This document shows, piece after piece, positions 53,045 through 61,249 of a stretch of 64,000 nt of DNA. Position 1 is the stretch's first letter. Each line of letters opens with the position of its first letter. Below the pieces are notes generated by a model. The model did not search any database, had not been told where the DNA came from, and saw only the letters and a program-made list of their open reading frames with translations. A program made the position numbers and the translations under genes. Source of the DNA: UBA3069 sp050633465 (GTDB lineage: Bacteria; Pseudomonadota; Alphaproteobacteria; Rhodobacterales; Rhodobacteraceae); NCBI GenBank assembly GCA_050633465.1, contig JBOEGO010000031.1, positions 14,991 to 78,990 on the forward strand, given 5' to 3'.

Positions 53045-53952
53045 TCACCTCATCTAATATCGCCAAACTCTCGGCTCTGTCGCTGGCCTTGGCCGCCCAT
53101 GCCGCGCTTGGCATGGCATTGGTCAAATCCGAACCCACCCTGATCGAAGGGGCCACAGGCGCAGCCGAGGTCCGCTTGGGCAACGCCTTTGCCGATATGG
53201 CAACCGGCACGATGACGGCGCAACCGGCAAAGGATGCCACCCCCGCGCCGCAACCCGCAATGCAACCCGCCACGCAAACCGCCGCAATGGTCCGGCCCGT
53301 GCAACCGGCGACGCCCGGCCAACCGATAAAACACCAGCAGGCAGCCCCTGCACCCGATGCCGTGCTGCCACTGGCTGCGCAACCCGCCACCCCGACCGAG
53401 GCATTGAAACCCGAAACCAGCACGGCCATCACCGGCGCGGCGCCCGAAACAGCGGCTGTCAGCCGGTCATTGCGCCCGCAATTGCGCGACCCCGAACGCG
53501 CCGCAGAGCATAAACCGAAGCCGAAGCCGACAAAAACCGCCAAAGCAAACACCAAGGCCAAACCAAAACCCGCAGCCAAAGCAACCAAGGGCAACGCCCA
53601 GCGCAACGCACGCGCAGGCGAATCCACCGGCACGAAATCCGCCAAGGCCAAAACCAGCGGCAATGGCGGTAAATCCAAGGCCGCGGGCAATGCCGCTGTC
53701 AGCAACTATCCCGGTCTGGTCATGCGCAAACTGTCCCGTGCAGGCAAACCACGGGTAAATGCACGCGGATCGGCCACGGTGGCGTTTTCGATCGCGTCCA
53801 GCGGCGGTTTGTCATCGGCGCGGATTGCCCGCAGCTCGGGATCGGCAAAGCTGGATCAGGCGGCACTGCGCATCGTCAAAAGCGCCGCGCCATATCCGCG
53901 CCCGCCCAGCGGCGCACGTCGCAGTTTTTCTGTGCAGATCAAAGGGCGCTAG
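53041..53952 (+). CDS. tonB: TonB, energy transducer
   Basis: The 303-residue protein has an N-terminal anchor, a long linker rich in Ala, Pro, Lys and Gln (residues about 50-220, with KPKPKPTKTAKANTKAKPKP) and a C-terminal TonB domain (NYPGLVMRKLSRAGKPRVNARGSATVAF, ending YPRPPSGARRSFSVQI). It energises the receptors at 44213 and 58121. It is the last gene of the long hmu/exb/ton run and converges with the siderophore ATPase 16 bases later. Confidence 0.92.
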   Translation: MITSSNIAKLSALSLALAAHAALGMALVKSEPTLIEGATGAAEVRLGNAFADMATGTMTAQPAKDATPAPQPAMQPATQTAAMVRPVQPATPGQPIKHQQAAPAPDAVLPLAAQPATPTEALKPETSTAITGAAPETAAVSRSLRPQLRDPERAAEHKPKPKPTKTAKANTKAKPKPAAKATKGNAQRNARAGESTGTKSAKAKTSGNGGKSKAAGNAAVSNYPGLVMRKLSRAGKPRVNARGSATVAFSIASSGGLSSARIARSSGSAKLDQAALRIVKSAAPYPRPPSGARRSFSVQIKGR

Positions 53953-53968
53953 GCCGGCGGTCTGTGCA

Positions 53969-54736
53969 TTATCGGGTCACAACCACGGCGCGCCCGTTGT
54001 GGTTCAGCACCTCGAACGGGGTGTCGAACACATGCTGCAATGTGTCGGGCGTCAGCAGGGCGGCGCTGCTGTCATGGGCAATCACCCGCCCGTCCTTCAT
54101 TGCGACAATCCGGTCGGCCCATCCTGCGGCGGCATTGATGTCGTGCAGCACGATCACAATACTGCGCCCGCCATCCGCTGCACTGGCGCGTGACAGCCCG
54201 TGCAACCGCGCCATCAGATCACGGGCATGGCGCGGATCCAGCGCATTCAACGGCTCGTCCAGCAGCATCCAGGGCGTATCCTGCGCATAGGTCATGGCGA
54301 TAAATGCCCGCTGACGCTGACCGCCCGACAGGGTGTCCAGCGGGCGGTCGGCCAGATCATTCAGGGCAAAGGCATCCAACGCCTGTTCCACCAATGTGGC
54401 GTCTTGCGCGGTGGGGCGCCCCTGATGATGCGGCCAGCGGCCAAACCCCACCAATTCGCGCACCCGCAAACGGCTGACCACCGAGGGCGATTGCTGCAAC
54501 AGCGCCACCGCCTGTGCCCTTGCGCGCCCCGTGGCTGTGAACGGGTCCAACCCGTTAATTCCCACTGTTCCCGCAAATGGCCGGTTCAACCCCGCCACCA
54601 CATGCAGCAGCGATGACTTGCCTGCCCCGTTCGGCCCGATCAGGGCCGTGATGCCACCGCTGTGCAGTGTCAACGAAACATCATGCAGGATCGTGGTATC
54701 GCCCGCGCAATAGGTCAGGTTATGAATGTCGATCAT
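53969..54736 (-). CDS. Iron-siderophore ABC transporter ATPase
   Basis: The 255-residue FecE/FepC-type ATPase has Walker A GPNGAGKSS, signature LSGGQRQRAFIAM, Walker B WMLLDEPLNALD and HDINAAAGWAD. It is the last gene of the siderophore operon; its ATG overlaps the permease stop. Confidence 0.92.
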   Translation of the reverse strand: MIDIHNLTYCAGDTTILHDVSLTLHSGGITALIGPNGAGKSSLLHVVAGLNRPFAGTVGINGLDPFTATGRARAQAVALLQQSPSVVSRLRVRELVGFGRWPHHQGRPTAQDATLVEQALDAFALNDLADRPLDTLSGGQRQRAFIAMTYAQDTPWMLLDEPLNALDPRHARDLMARLHGLSRASAADGGRSIVIVLHDINAAAGWADRIVAMKDGRVIAHDSSAALLTPDTLQHVFDTPFEVLNHNGRAVVVTR

Positions 54737-55683
54737 GCGCGACCGCTCCGTAAGACAAGTATCAAGAACAGCACCCCGCCAAAGAATTCGACCACCACAG
54801 CCAGCGCAGATTGGCTGGCCATCAGGCGCTCGAATACAAACTGCCCCACGACAAGGATCACCGCGCCGATCAGGCCCGCAGCAGGGATCAGGATCGCGTG
54901 GCGGTGGGTATCGGTGATATGGCGCGCAAGGCTGGCCGCCAGCAGGCCGAAAAAAGTGATCGGCCCGACCAGCGCAGTGGACACGGCGACCATGGCCGCA
55001 ACCAGCAGCAACGCCAGCACCACGATACGGTTGTGATCCAGCCCCAGCCCCAGCGCCGTGCCACGCCCCAGTCCGGCCACATCCAATGCAGGCGCCAGCC
55101 GCAGTGCCGCGACCATCGCTGCCGACAGGATCAATGCGGCAACCACCAGTTGCCCGGCATCCACCTGCCCGAAACTGGCAAACATCACCTGTTGCACCAC
55201 GGAAAATTCCGATGGGTCCAGCACGCGCTGCACCATCGCCGCCAATCCGTGCAACAACACGCCCAAAATGACTCCTGTCAGGATCATGCGTGTGACATCT
55301 GCCGCCCCTTTGCGCAGCAGCAACCCAAACAGCGCCGTCGCGGCCAACATCAGCACGCCCGCCTCGATCGCGAAACGCAGGGCGGGGGCGATCTGTGCCA
55401 CGCCCACCCCGCCCAGGCTGGCCACCAGCAGCGTTTGAAACAATATGAACAGGGCATCGAACCCGACGATCCCCGGCGTCAGCAAACGATTCATCGCCAC
55501 GGTCTGAAACAGAATGGTCGAGGCGCCAGTGGCCGCTCCGACACAGATCAGCGCCGCCAGTTTCAGCGCCCTCAGCTCAAGGATAAACCCCATCGGCGCA
55601 CGCAAATGCCACAACAAAAACCCCGCCCCGGCCAGACAAAGCGCCATAAACATCAGACCCAGCGACATACGGTGACTGACCAT
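54733..55683 (-). CDS. Iron-siderophore ABC transporter permease, second subunit
   Basis: The 316-residue FecCD-family permease has about nine helices (GAATGASTILFQTVAMNRLLTPGIVGFDALFILFQT; LVGPITFFGLLAASLARH). ATG 55683 overlaps the preceding permease's stop (TGATG). It is a partner of the 55683-56651 permease in a heterodimeric channel. Confidence 0.9.
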   Translation of the reverse strand: MVSHRMSLGLMFMALCLAGAGFLLWHLRAPMGFILELRALKLAALICVGAATGASTILFQTVAMNRLLTPGIVGFDALFILFQTLLVASLGGVGVAQIAPALRFAIEAGVLMLAATALFGLLLRKGAADVTRMILTGVILGVLLHGLAAMVQRVLDPSEFSVVQQVMFASFGQVDAGQLVVAALILSAAMVAALRLAPALDVAGLGRGTALGLGLDHNRIVVLALLLVAAMVAVSTALVGPITFFGLLAASLARHITDTHRHAILIPAAGLIGAVILVVGQFVFERLMASQSALAVVVEFFGGVLFLILVLRSGRA

Positions 55684-56651
55684 CAGTCGCGCACCCTGCG
55701 CTGATCCGGTGCCGCATATAACAGCCACAAAAACACCGCTGCACCAAAGACAGAAAACACTGTCGCAGCGGGGATTTCATAGGGATAGCGCAGCACGCGC
55801 CCGATCACATCCGCTGCCAGCACCAGCATCCCGCCGCCCGCGGCAATCAAGGGCAGGTTCGCACGCAGATCATCGCCGCGCCAACGCGAGACAAGGTTCG
55901 GCGCAACCAACCCGACAAAGGGAAACGCCCCCACCGTTACCAGCACCAGTGCCGTCAGCGCCGCCACCATCACCAATCCCAGTGCCCGCGTCTGACCATA
56001 ATCCAGCCCCAGCGAACGCGCCTGCGCAGCCCCCAGCCCCAAAATCGTGATCCTATCAGCCAGTAGATACAAAAGAGCCGTCAGCGCCGCGACACCCCAC
56101 AACCATTCATATCGCCCCTGCATCACGCCGGAAAGTTCACCCAGCCGCCAGATGCCCAGATATTGCAACAGGTCCGTATACCACGCTGCCCATGTGGCCA
56201 CCGCACCCAGAATGCCCCCGTAAACCAGCCCGACAATCGGCAATAGCATCGGGTCATGGCGTGGCACGCGTCCTGCCAGTGCCAGAAATCCGGCCATGCC
56301 CACCAGCGCCGACAGCGCCGCAAACAGCATCTTGCCTGCGATGGACATGCCCGGTGCGATCAGGGTGACGGCCAGCAGGCCCAGCATCGTTGCCTCGGGG
56401 GTGCCGGTCAGCGCGGGTTCGACCAGACGGTTTTGCACCACCTGCTGCACCACCACCCCCGCCACGGCCAATCCCGCGCCCGCCAACAATGCGGCAGCGG
56501 TGCGCGGCAGGCGGCTGACCATCAGAATCCAGCCCCCGTCGCCCGAAAAAAGCGAGGCCGCGCCAATGCAGAGGCTGAGAAAAACCAGCATGGCCAGCAC
56601 GGCCAACAGCAGTGACCACAGCCGCAGCGCAGGCCGTCGGGGCATTCGCAC
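55683..56651 (-). CDS. Iron-siderophore ABC transporter permease, first subunit
   Basis: The 322-residue FecCD-family permease has RLPRTAALLAGAGLAVAGVVVQQVVQNRLVEP, the family signature region, and GAFPFVGLVAPNLVSRWRGDD. A GTG at 56651, eight bases after AGAGGG, is the likely start; ATG 56645 is the alternative. It follows the binding protein by three bases. Confidence 0.9.
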   Translation of the reverse strand: MRMPRRPALRLWSLLLAVLAMLVFLSLCIGAASLFSGDGGWILMVSRLPRTAAALLAGAGLAVAGVVVQQVVQNRLVEPALTGTPEATMLGLLAVTLIAPGMSIAGKMLFAALSALVGMAGFLALAGRVPRHDPMLLPIVGLVYGGILGAVATWAAWYTDLLQYLGIWRLGELSGVMQGRYEWLWGVAALTALLYLLADRITILGLGAAQARSLGLDYGQTRALGLVMVAALTALVLVTVGAFPFVGLVAPNLVSRWRGDDLRANLPLIAAGGGMLVLAADVIGRVLRYPYEIPAATVFSVFGAAVFLWLLYAAPDQRRVRD

Positions 56652-56654
56652 GGT

Positions 56655-57575
56655 TTAGCCCTCTTTGCCGCCGCCAAAGGCCGCGATGACCTCGTCCAGG
56701 GTCTGCATCATCGCGCCAGCACCGCCGCCCGCGATATACAATGGTGCGGCGTCCAGATATACGATCTGCCCCGCCTGTGCGGCCTTGGTGCGTGCGACCA
56801 AGGGATTGTCCAGCGTTGCCTTTGCGGCCTTGGCGCCTGCACCGATGGCGGCACCACGATCCACCACCAGCAACCAGTCGGGGTCGGTTTCGGCCAGAAA
56901 TTCAAAGGAAACCGACTGACCATGGGTTTCGGCGCTCAGGTTTTCCACCGCTTCGGGCAGGGCCAGATCGCTGTGCAACCAACCAAACCGGCTGCCCGCA
57001 CCATAGGCGGAAATCTTACCACCGTTTGTCAGCACGATCAGCGCCTTTCCCTTGCCCTTGACCGCCGCGCGGGCCATGGCCAATTTGGCGTCCAATGCGG
57101 CGGTCAGCGCATCGGCTTTGTCCTTTGCGCCGAACAGTGCGCCATAGGTTGCGATGCGCGCTCTGGCCTGGTCCGCCATGCCTTCCACCCCGATCGTCAT
57201 GTCGATCACAGGGGCAATCGGGGCCAATGCGGCGGCCTGCGCCGACGAACGTCCGCCCACGATAATCAGGTCGGGCTGCATCACCGCCAAGGTTTCAAAA
57301 TCGGGTTCGAACAGGGTTCCGACGACCTGCGCGCCCGCGCCGATATCCGCCAGACTGTCAAGATACAGCGGCGCAGGAACACCAGCCATCGCCACCCCCA
57401 TCGCAGCCAGCGTATCAATCGCGGCCACATCAAACACCGCCAGCTTTTCAGGGTTTGCAGCAATGGCAACGGGGCCGGTTGCCGTGTCCACGGTCACATC
57501 TTTGGCCATGACGGATGTCGCGGCGGGAATGGCAATGACGGCCCCCAAAAGGCCCGCAAAAATGGCTGTGCGCAT
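56655..57575 (-). CDS. Siderophore-binding periplasmic protein
   Basis: The 306-residue protein has a signal peptide (cleavage near VMA-KD) and a class III periplasmic-binding fold of the petrobactin/catecholate type (NPEKLAVFDVAAIDTLAAMGVAMAGVP, MQPDLIIVGGRSSAQAAALAPIAPVIDMT, SFEFLAETDPDWLLVVDRGAAIG). It delivers ferric siderophore to the two permeases. The dyad at 57685-57699 lies in its promoter. Confidence 0.9.
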   Translation of the reverse strand: MRTAIFAGLLGAVIAIPAATSVMAKDVTVDTATGPVAIAANPEKLAVFDVAAIDTLAAMGVAMAGVPAPLYLDSLADIGAGAQVVGTLFEPDFETLAVMQPDLIIVGGRSSAQAAALAPIAPVIDMTIGVEGMADQARARIATYGALFGAKDKADALTAALDAKLAMARAAVKGKGKALIVLTNGGKISAYGAGSRFGWLHSDLALPEAVENLSAETHGQSVSFEFLAETDPDWLLVVDRGAAIGAGAKAAKATLDNPLVARTKAAQAGQIVYLDAAPLYIAGGGAGAMMQTLDEVIAAFGGGKEG

Positions 57576-57684
57576 GGGATCGCTCCTGTGGTTGATGCAA
57601 TCGCGTGGCTGGCCTGTTCCGGCGTGGCTGCGTGAGGTTATTTTGGTGGTAACGGATTGCCCTGTGCCTTAGCAAGGCATAATC

Positions 57685-57699
57685 TGACTGAAACAATCA
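57685..57699. promoter_or_regulatory. Degenerate iron-type dyad TGACTGAAACAATCA
   Basis: It keeps TGA-N9-TCA and 11 of 15 bases of the perfect copy at 60164-60178, including the flanking C and G. It lies between the divergent siderophore-binding protein and DUF2218 genes, 110 bases and 17 bases from their starts. Confidence 0.6.
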
Positions 57700-57715
57700 G
57701 GAAACGGAATCTCCC

Positions 57716-58000
57716 ATGACAGAAATCGGCCTATTCACCACTCCTAATGCATCGAAATACCTGCAACAGCTGTGCAAACATTTCGAACACAAAGTCAGCG
57801 TAGAATATGACGACACCACAGGCACCGCCGCCCTGCCCGCAGGTCCGGCCAAACTGGCCGCAGACGAAAACGGGTTGCGCGTGGAAATCAACGCAGAAAC
57901 TGACGAAAATATGATCCGCGCACGTTTCGTGATCGACGACCATCTGAAACGCTTTGCCTTTCGCGAGGGTTTCACCGGCATGGAATGGCAACCCGCCTGA
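57716..58000 (+). CDS. DUF2218-family small protein
   Basis: The 94-residue soluble protein matches the DUF2218 pattern (ASKYLQQLCKHFEHKVSVEYDDTTG, FVIDDHLKRFAFREGFTGMEW). The family often sits beside siderophore uptake genes and may handle a siderophore or iron in the cytoplasm; no biochemical role is assigned to my knowledge. It is divergent from the binding protein and very close to the 57685 dyad, so it is probably iron-regulated. Confidence 0.8.
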   Translation: MTEIGLFTTPNASKYLQQLCKHFEHKVSVEYDDTTGTAALPAGPAKLAADENGLRVEINAETDENMIRARFVIDDHLKRFAFREGFTGMEWQPA

Positions 58001-58062
58001 ACCGGCCAATCGCCCGACTTGGCCCGAACACCCGAACAGGGCCAAAGATAGTAACCGGACAC

Positions 58063-58096
58063 AAAAAAGGGGCGGCCCGCAAGCCGCCCCTTTTCG
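58063..58096. terminator. Bidirectional intrinsic terminator
   Basis: AAAAGGGGCGGC (58065-58076) and GCCGCCCCTTTT (58083-58094) form a perfect 12-bp stem with a 6-base loop, between the converging DUF2218 and receptor genes. Confidence 0.9.
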
Positions 58097-58120
58097 TATC
58101 GGGTTGATATGGACCGCCGG

Positions 58121-60073
58121 TTAGAACCGCAACGATGCCGTCAGCGAAATCGTGCGCCCCGGTTCATTCAGCGGCACAACATTGGTCAGGCCAATGCCGT
58201 CCGAACTGCGGCTGGCATAGGTTTTGTCGAACAGGTTTTCGACGTCCAGACGCAATTCCAGCCCGTTCAGGTTGGTCGGTTTATAGCTGACATAGGCGTT
58301 CACCACCTCATATGCGGGCAGGGTATTGGCACCTTCGTCATTTTCCAGCGCGATCTGCGCCGTTCCGCCAACGCGCCATTCGGATGTGATGTCATATCCG
58401 GCTTCCGGCCCCAGAATATGCCCAACCGGACGCCCCAGATAGTAATCGGTCGATCCGACGGGCGCGCCGTTCACCTCTACTTCGGCATAGGTGTAATTCA
58501 GGCGGGCAAACCCGCGCGCAGCCGTATAGGACAGTGACCCGTCAAACCCGCGCGATTGCAGATCATTCGTCAAACCGCGCGAACCGCCAGATGGCACCAC
58601 ATTATTGATATCGCTGATTTCGGTGTGGAACAGCGCGCCGCTGACCTCCCATGGGCCGTTGTCATAGCGCAGGCCAATCCGCGCAGCATGTGCCCGCGAA
58701 GATGTGAAACCGGCGTAATCCCAGGCAGTGCCAAAGTTGATCAACGCGGCCTCGCCCAGTTCAAACCCGCCCCAGCTGGTCGCCAGACCGGCGTTGAAAC
58801 TGAGCGTTTCGGTCAAAACCACATCCACGGCGGCATTCACACTGGCGCCGGTGTCGGTGAATGTGCTGCCGTCTGCACCCTGAAATTCCTGATGGTCGAC
58901 CCGCGCACCATAGGACACCGAAACGCGGTCTGACAGATCCTGACGCGACTGCGCAAAAATGCCGATGCTTTTCAACTCTTCTTTGCCAGAGGCACCGAAT
59001 GCCCCTGTGCCACGGCCCTGCCCCTCGGCGGATTCAACAAAGAAATCCAGACCGGCGGTCACGGTGCCATTGCCCAGCTGCCAGTCGTTTTTGGCCACAC
59101 CGCTGAGGCTGGTATTCAAACCCCAAACGCCCGAGGCATCAATTTCCTGCTCGTTATAGCTTAGCTGCACAGTGGGGGCGAACCAGCCATCGGGGGCTTC
59201 GTCTGTATAGGTCAGGGTATAGGATGTGCGACGCGACAGGGCCTCGACATAGCTGCTGTTGCGGCCCACCACTCCGGCGAAATCGGGACGGGTGAACAGA
59301 ATGCCACCGGGACCGGCCTGCGCGGCGCGAATGCCGGTATCCTTGGTTTCGGACGCCGAAAACGACAGCCGTTTGCCGCTGTCCGATGTATAGGCGAATT
59401 TCAGCACATAGGCGCTTAGGTCCGCTTCGGTTCCGGGCACCAATGTGCCATCGCCATCCTCATAGTCATCGCCGGTCTGACGGGTGCCGCTCAGAAACCA
59501 TTCAAACCCGTTCTGCTGCCCGAACAATGTCAGCGAACGACGGAACCCGGCGCCATTGCTGCCCGCACGCAGACTGGCAAGCCCGCCAAACCCGTCGCCC
59601 TCCTCTAGGAAATCGCGGGCATCCTTGGTGGTATAGGCCAGACCGCCCGCCAATGCGTTGGGACCGGCATCGGCGGGGGCGATGCCCTCGCTGACCTCGA
59701 CCGATTTCAACAGCGCGGGATCAAACAGCACGTTGCCCGTATGGTGAAACGCTGATTTGTTCTGGCGCGCACCATCAATGGTGACCGACAGCAGGCTTTC
59801 TTCGATCCCGTTGACATAGACCTTTTGCGCGATCGCCGCGCCACCGCTGGCCGTGACCGAGGTTTCGCCAGCGAACACATCGGCCACCCCCGCCGGATTG
59901 CGCTGTTCCACTTCTTCCTGGGTGATTTCATCATTGCCCAGCACGTTCTGCGCGGCGTCGGATTCGATCCGCAATGTGCCAAGGAAAAGCGGGTCTGCGT
60001 CCTGTGCCATCACATTGGTTGCACACAGGCAGGTGCCAAGCAGCAAAGCGCCGCGGCTGTTCAAATAGATCAT
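58121..60073 (-). CDS. TonB-dependent siderophore receptor
   Basis: The 650-residue receptor has a signal peptide (cleavage near VMA-QD), a TonB-box-like FLGTLRIES, a plug (ITQEEVEQRNPAGVADVFAGETSVTASGG, SVEVSEGIAPADAGPNALAGG) and a barrel ending in ISLTASLRF. It resembles the siderophore/iron receptor group in which the plug begins with DPLFLGTL. Its neighbours are a complete ferric-siderophore ABC importer. The perfect 17-base palindrome at 60163-60179 lies 90 bases upstream. Confidence 0.88.
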   Translation of the reverse strand: MIYLNSRGALLLGTCLCATNVMAQDADPLFLGTLRIESDAAQNVLGNDEITQEEVEQRNPAGVADVFAGETSVTASGGAAIAQKVYVNGIEESLLSVTIDGARQNKSAFHHTGNVLFDPALLKSVEVSEGIAPADAGPNALAGGLAYTTKDARDFLEEGDGFGGLASLRAGSNGAGFRRSLTLFGQQNGFEWFLSGTRQTGDDYEDGDGTLVPGTEADLSAYVLKFAYTSDSGKRLSFSASETKDTGIRAAQAGPGGILFTRPDFAGVVGRNSSYVEALSRRTSYTLTYTDEAPDGWFAPTVQLSYNEQEIDASGVWGLNTSLSGVAKNDWQLGNGTVTAGLDFFVESAEGQGRGTGAFGASGKEELKSIGIFAQSRQDLSDRVSVSYGARVDHQEFQGADGSTFTDTGASVNAAVDVVLTETLSFNAGLATSWGGFELGEAALINFGTAWDYAGFTSSRAHAARIGLRYDNGPWEVSGALFHTEISDINNVVPSGGSRGLTNDLQSRGFDGSLSYTAARGFARLNYTYAEVEVNGAPVGSTDYYLGRPVGHILGPEAGYDITSEWRVGGTAQIALENDEGANTLPAYEVVNAYVSYKPTNLNGLELRLDVENLFDKTYASRSSDGIGLTNVVPLNEPGRTISLTASLRF

Positions 60074-60162
60074 GTTGTCCCCTTCGAATGTTCCACGTGG
60101 CTGGAATGCCCGTCAGGGGACGGCGATCTTGCTGCGTTTGATATGTTTGATCCTGCCATTAG

Positions 60163-60179
60163 CTGACTAAATTAGTCAG
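60163..60179. promoter_or_regulatory. Perfect iron-type palindrome CTGACTAAATTAGTCAG
   Basis: A 17-base perfect palindrome upstream of the siderophore receptor. Its 13-base core is identical to the dyad at 46374-46386 before the heme receptor and hmuS, and it is similar to 57685-57699. It probably binds an iron-responsive repressor. Confidence 0.8.
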
Positions 60180-60251
60180 GTCAATATTCCGCGGTCTGGA
60201 TACTGTTCATGATGATATCTGTGACATTGATACCGCGCCCGCTGCCCGACC

Positions 60252-60284
60252 GTTTCGGCGGTTTCGGCGGTTTCGGCGGTTTCG
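60252..60284. repeat. 9-bp tandem repeat (GTTTCGGCG), about 3.7 copies
   Basis: GTTTCGGCG occurs at 60252, 60261 and 60270 and in part at 60279. It is in the gap between the receptor promoter and bfr, outside any convincing gene. In-frame reading on the minus strand gives ETA repeats, but no supporting gene is seen. Confidence 0.7.
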
Positions 60285-60298
60285 ACCGCATCGGGCAT

Positions 60299-60332
60299 AA
60301 AAAAAGGCACCGCAAACTGCGATGCCTTTTGC
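60299..60332 (-). terminator. Intrinsic terminator after bfr
   Basis: On the minus strand AAAAGGCATCGCA pairs with TGCGGTGCCTTTT with one wobble, followed by further T. It is 31 bases after the bfr stop. Confidence 0.8.
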
Positions 60333-60362
60333 TGGCTTGGCAAAAGGGGCAGGCCCGTTTGC

Positions 60363-60851
60363 TTATTCTTCGACTTCATTGGCGGGTTTCGCCTGAAGCA
60401 AGCGATAGCTGGAATCACCCAACTGGCCGTGCAGGTCAATCTGGGTTTCAAGGTAATCAATATGGCCCTCTTCGTCAGCGATCAGTTCCTCGAACAGGTT
60501 CTTGGTCACGAAATCGCCGACCTTGTCGCAATGGCCGCGCGCTTCGATATACAGGGTGCGCGCCTCATGTTCGGCGGCCAGATCTGCCTCCAGGGTTTCC
60601 AGCACGGTTTCGCCAATGCGCAGGCTGTCCAGTTTTTGCAGGTTCGGGTGCCCTTCCAAAAAGATGATACGCTCGATCAGCTTGTCGGCGTGGTTCATCT
60701 CTTCGATGCTTTCTTCGCGGGATTTTGCAGCCAGACGGCCCAGCCCCCAGTCCTCTTGCAGCCGGAAATGCAGCCAGTACTGGCTGACAGCGGTCAATTC
60801 GCTGCGCAATGCGGCGTTCAGGTATTCAATGACTTTTGCGTCACCCTTCAT
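60363..60851 (-). CDS. bfr: Bacterioferritin
   Basis: The 162-residue protein forms the iron-storage shell. Ferroxidase-site residues are in the canonical places: Glu18, Glu51, His54, Glu94, Glu127 and His130. The heme ligand Met52 is also present (EEMNHAD), so this is a heme-binding bacterioferritin. It lies 11 bases downstream of bfd on the same strand. Confidence 0.96.
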   Translation of the reverse strand: MKGDAKVIEYLNAALRSELTAVSQYWLHFRLQEDWGLGRLAAKSREESIEEMNHADKLIERIIFLEGHPNLQKLDSLRIGETVLETLEADLAAEHEARTLYIEARGHCDKVGDFVTKNLFEELIADEEGHIDYLETQIDLHGQLGDSSYRLLQAKPANEVEE

Positions 60852-60862
60852 AGGTTGCTTCC

Positions 60863-61105
60863 TTATTTGCTTCCTTGTTTCGGTTGTCGTTGAAGGTAGC
60901 GCAGGATGGCAGGCACTTCAAGATTGGGGCTTTGTGCCATGGTCTGAACAAACAGCGGCAAACAGCCACCGCAATCGGCCTTTTTCCCCAACGCCCGATA
61001 AACTTTTCCCGGTGTAATGATGGTGTCGGGGTCGGATGCACGCATCCAGTCAATTGCAGCGGTGATATCGGTGTCACGGATGCTCATGCAGTGGCAAACG
61101 ATCAT
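60863..61105 (-). CDS. bfd: Bacterioferritin-associated ferredoxin
   Basis: The 80-residue 2Fe-2S protein has the BFD cysteine pattern Cys4, Cys6, Cys45 and Cys48 (MIVCHC and DCGGC). It binds bacterioferritin and supplies electrons for iron release. First gene of bfd-bfr. Its promoter region up to 61249 has the inverted repeat at 61193-61215. Confidence 0.93.
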   Translation of the reverse strand: MIVCHCMSIRDTDITAAIDWMRASDPDTIITPGKVYRALGKKADCGGCLPLFVQTMAQSPNLEVPAILRYLQRQPKQGSK

Positions 61106-61192
61106 TTTGGCAATCCCTAGCAGCGATGACAGACGGACCCCCGGGGTAGAATCAAAGGTTCACCCAAAGCCCGGCACCAACCTGACTTCTTT

Positions 61193-61215
61193 TGTCGGAT
61201 ATGTCAATTCCGACA
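61193..61215. promoter_or_regulatory. Inverted repeat TGTCGGA-N9-TCCGACA
   Basis: A perfect 7-bp dyad lies between the end of the MATE gene and the bfd start, 88 bases upstream of bfd. It could be a bfd operator or a hairpin at the end of the MATE transcript; no T run follows on the minus strand. It is not related to the TGA-N9-TCA dyads. Confidence 0.4.
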
Positions 61216-61249
61216 GTTTTAGTTGGAAACGCCCGGAGCAACCCCCGCA

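Noticed and set aside
54811..55704. A 297-codon antisense frame over a siderophore permease
   Set aside because: Composed mostly of Gln, His and Arg; the permease on the other strand has family motifs and overlapping start/stop codons.
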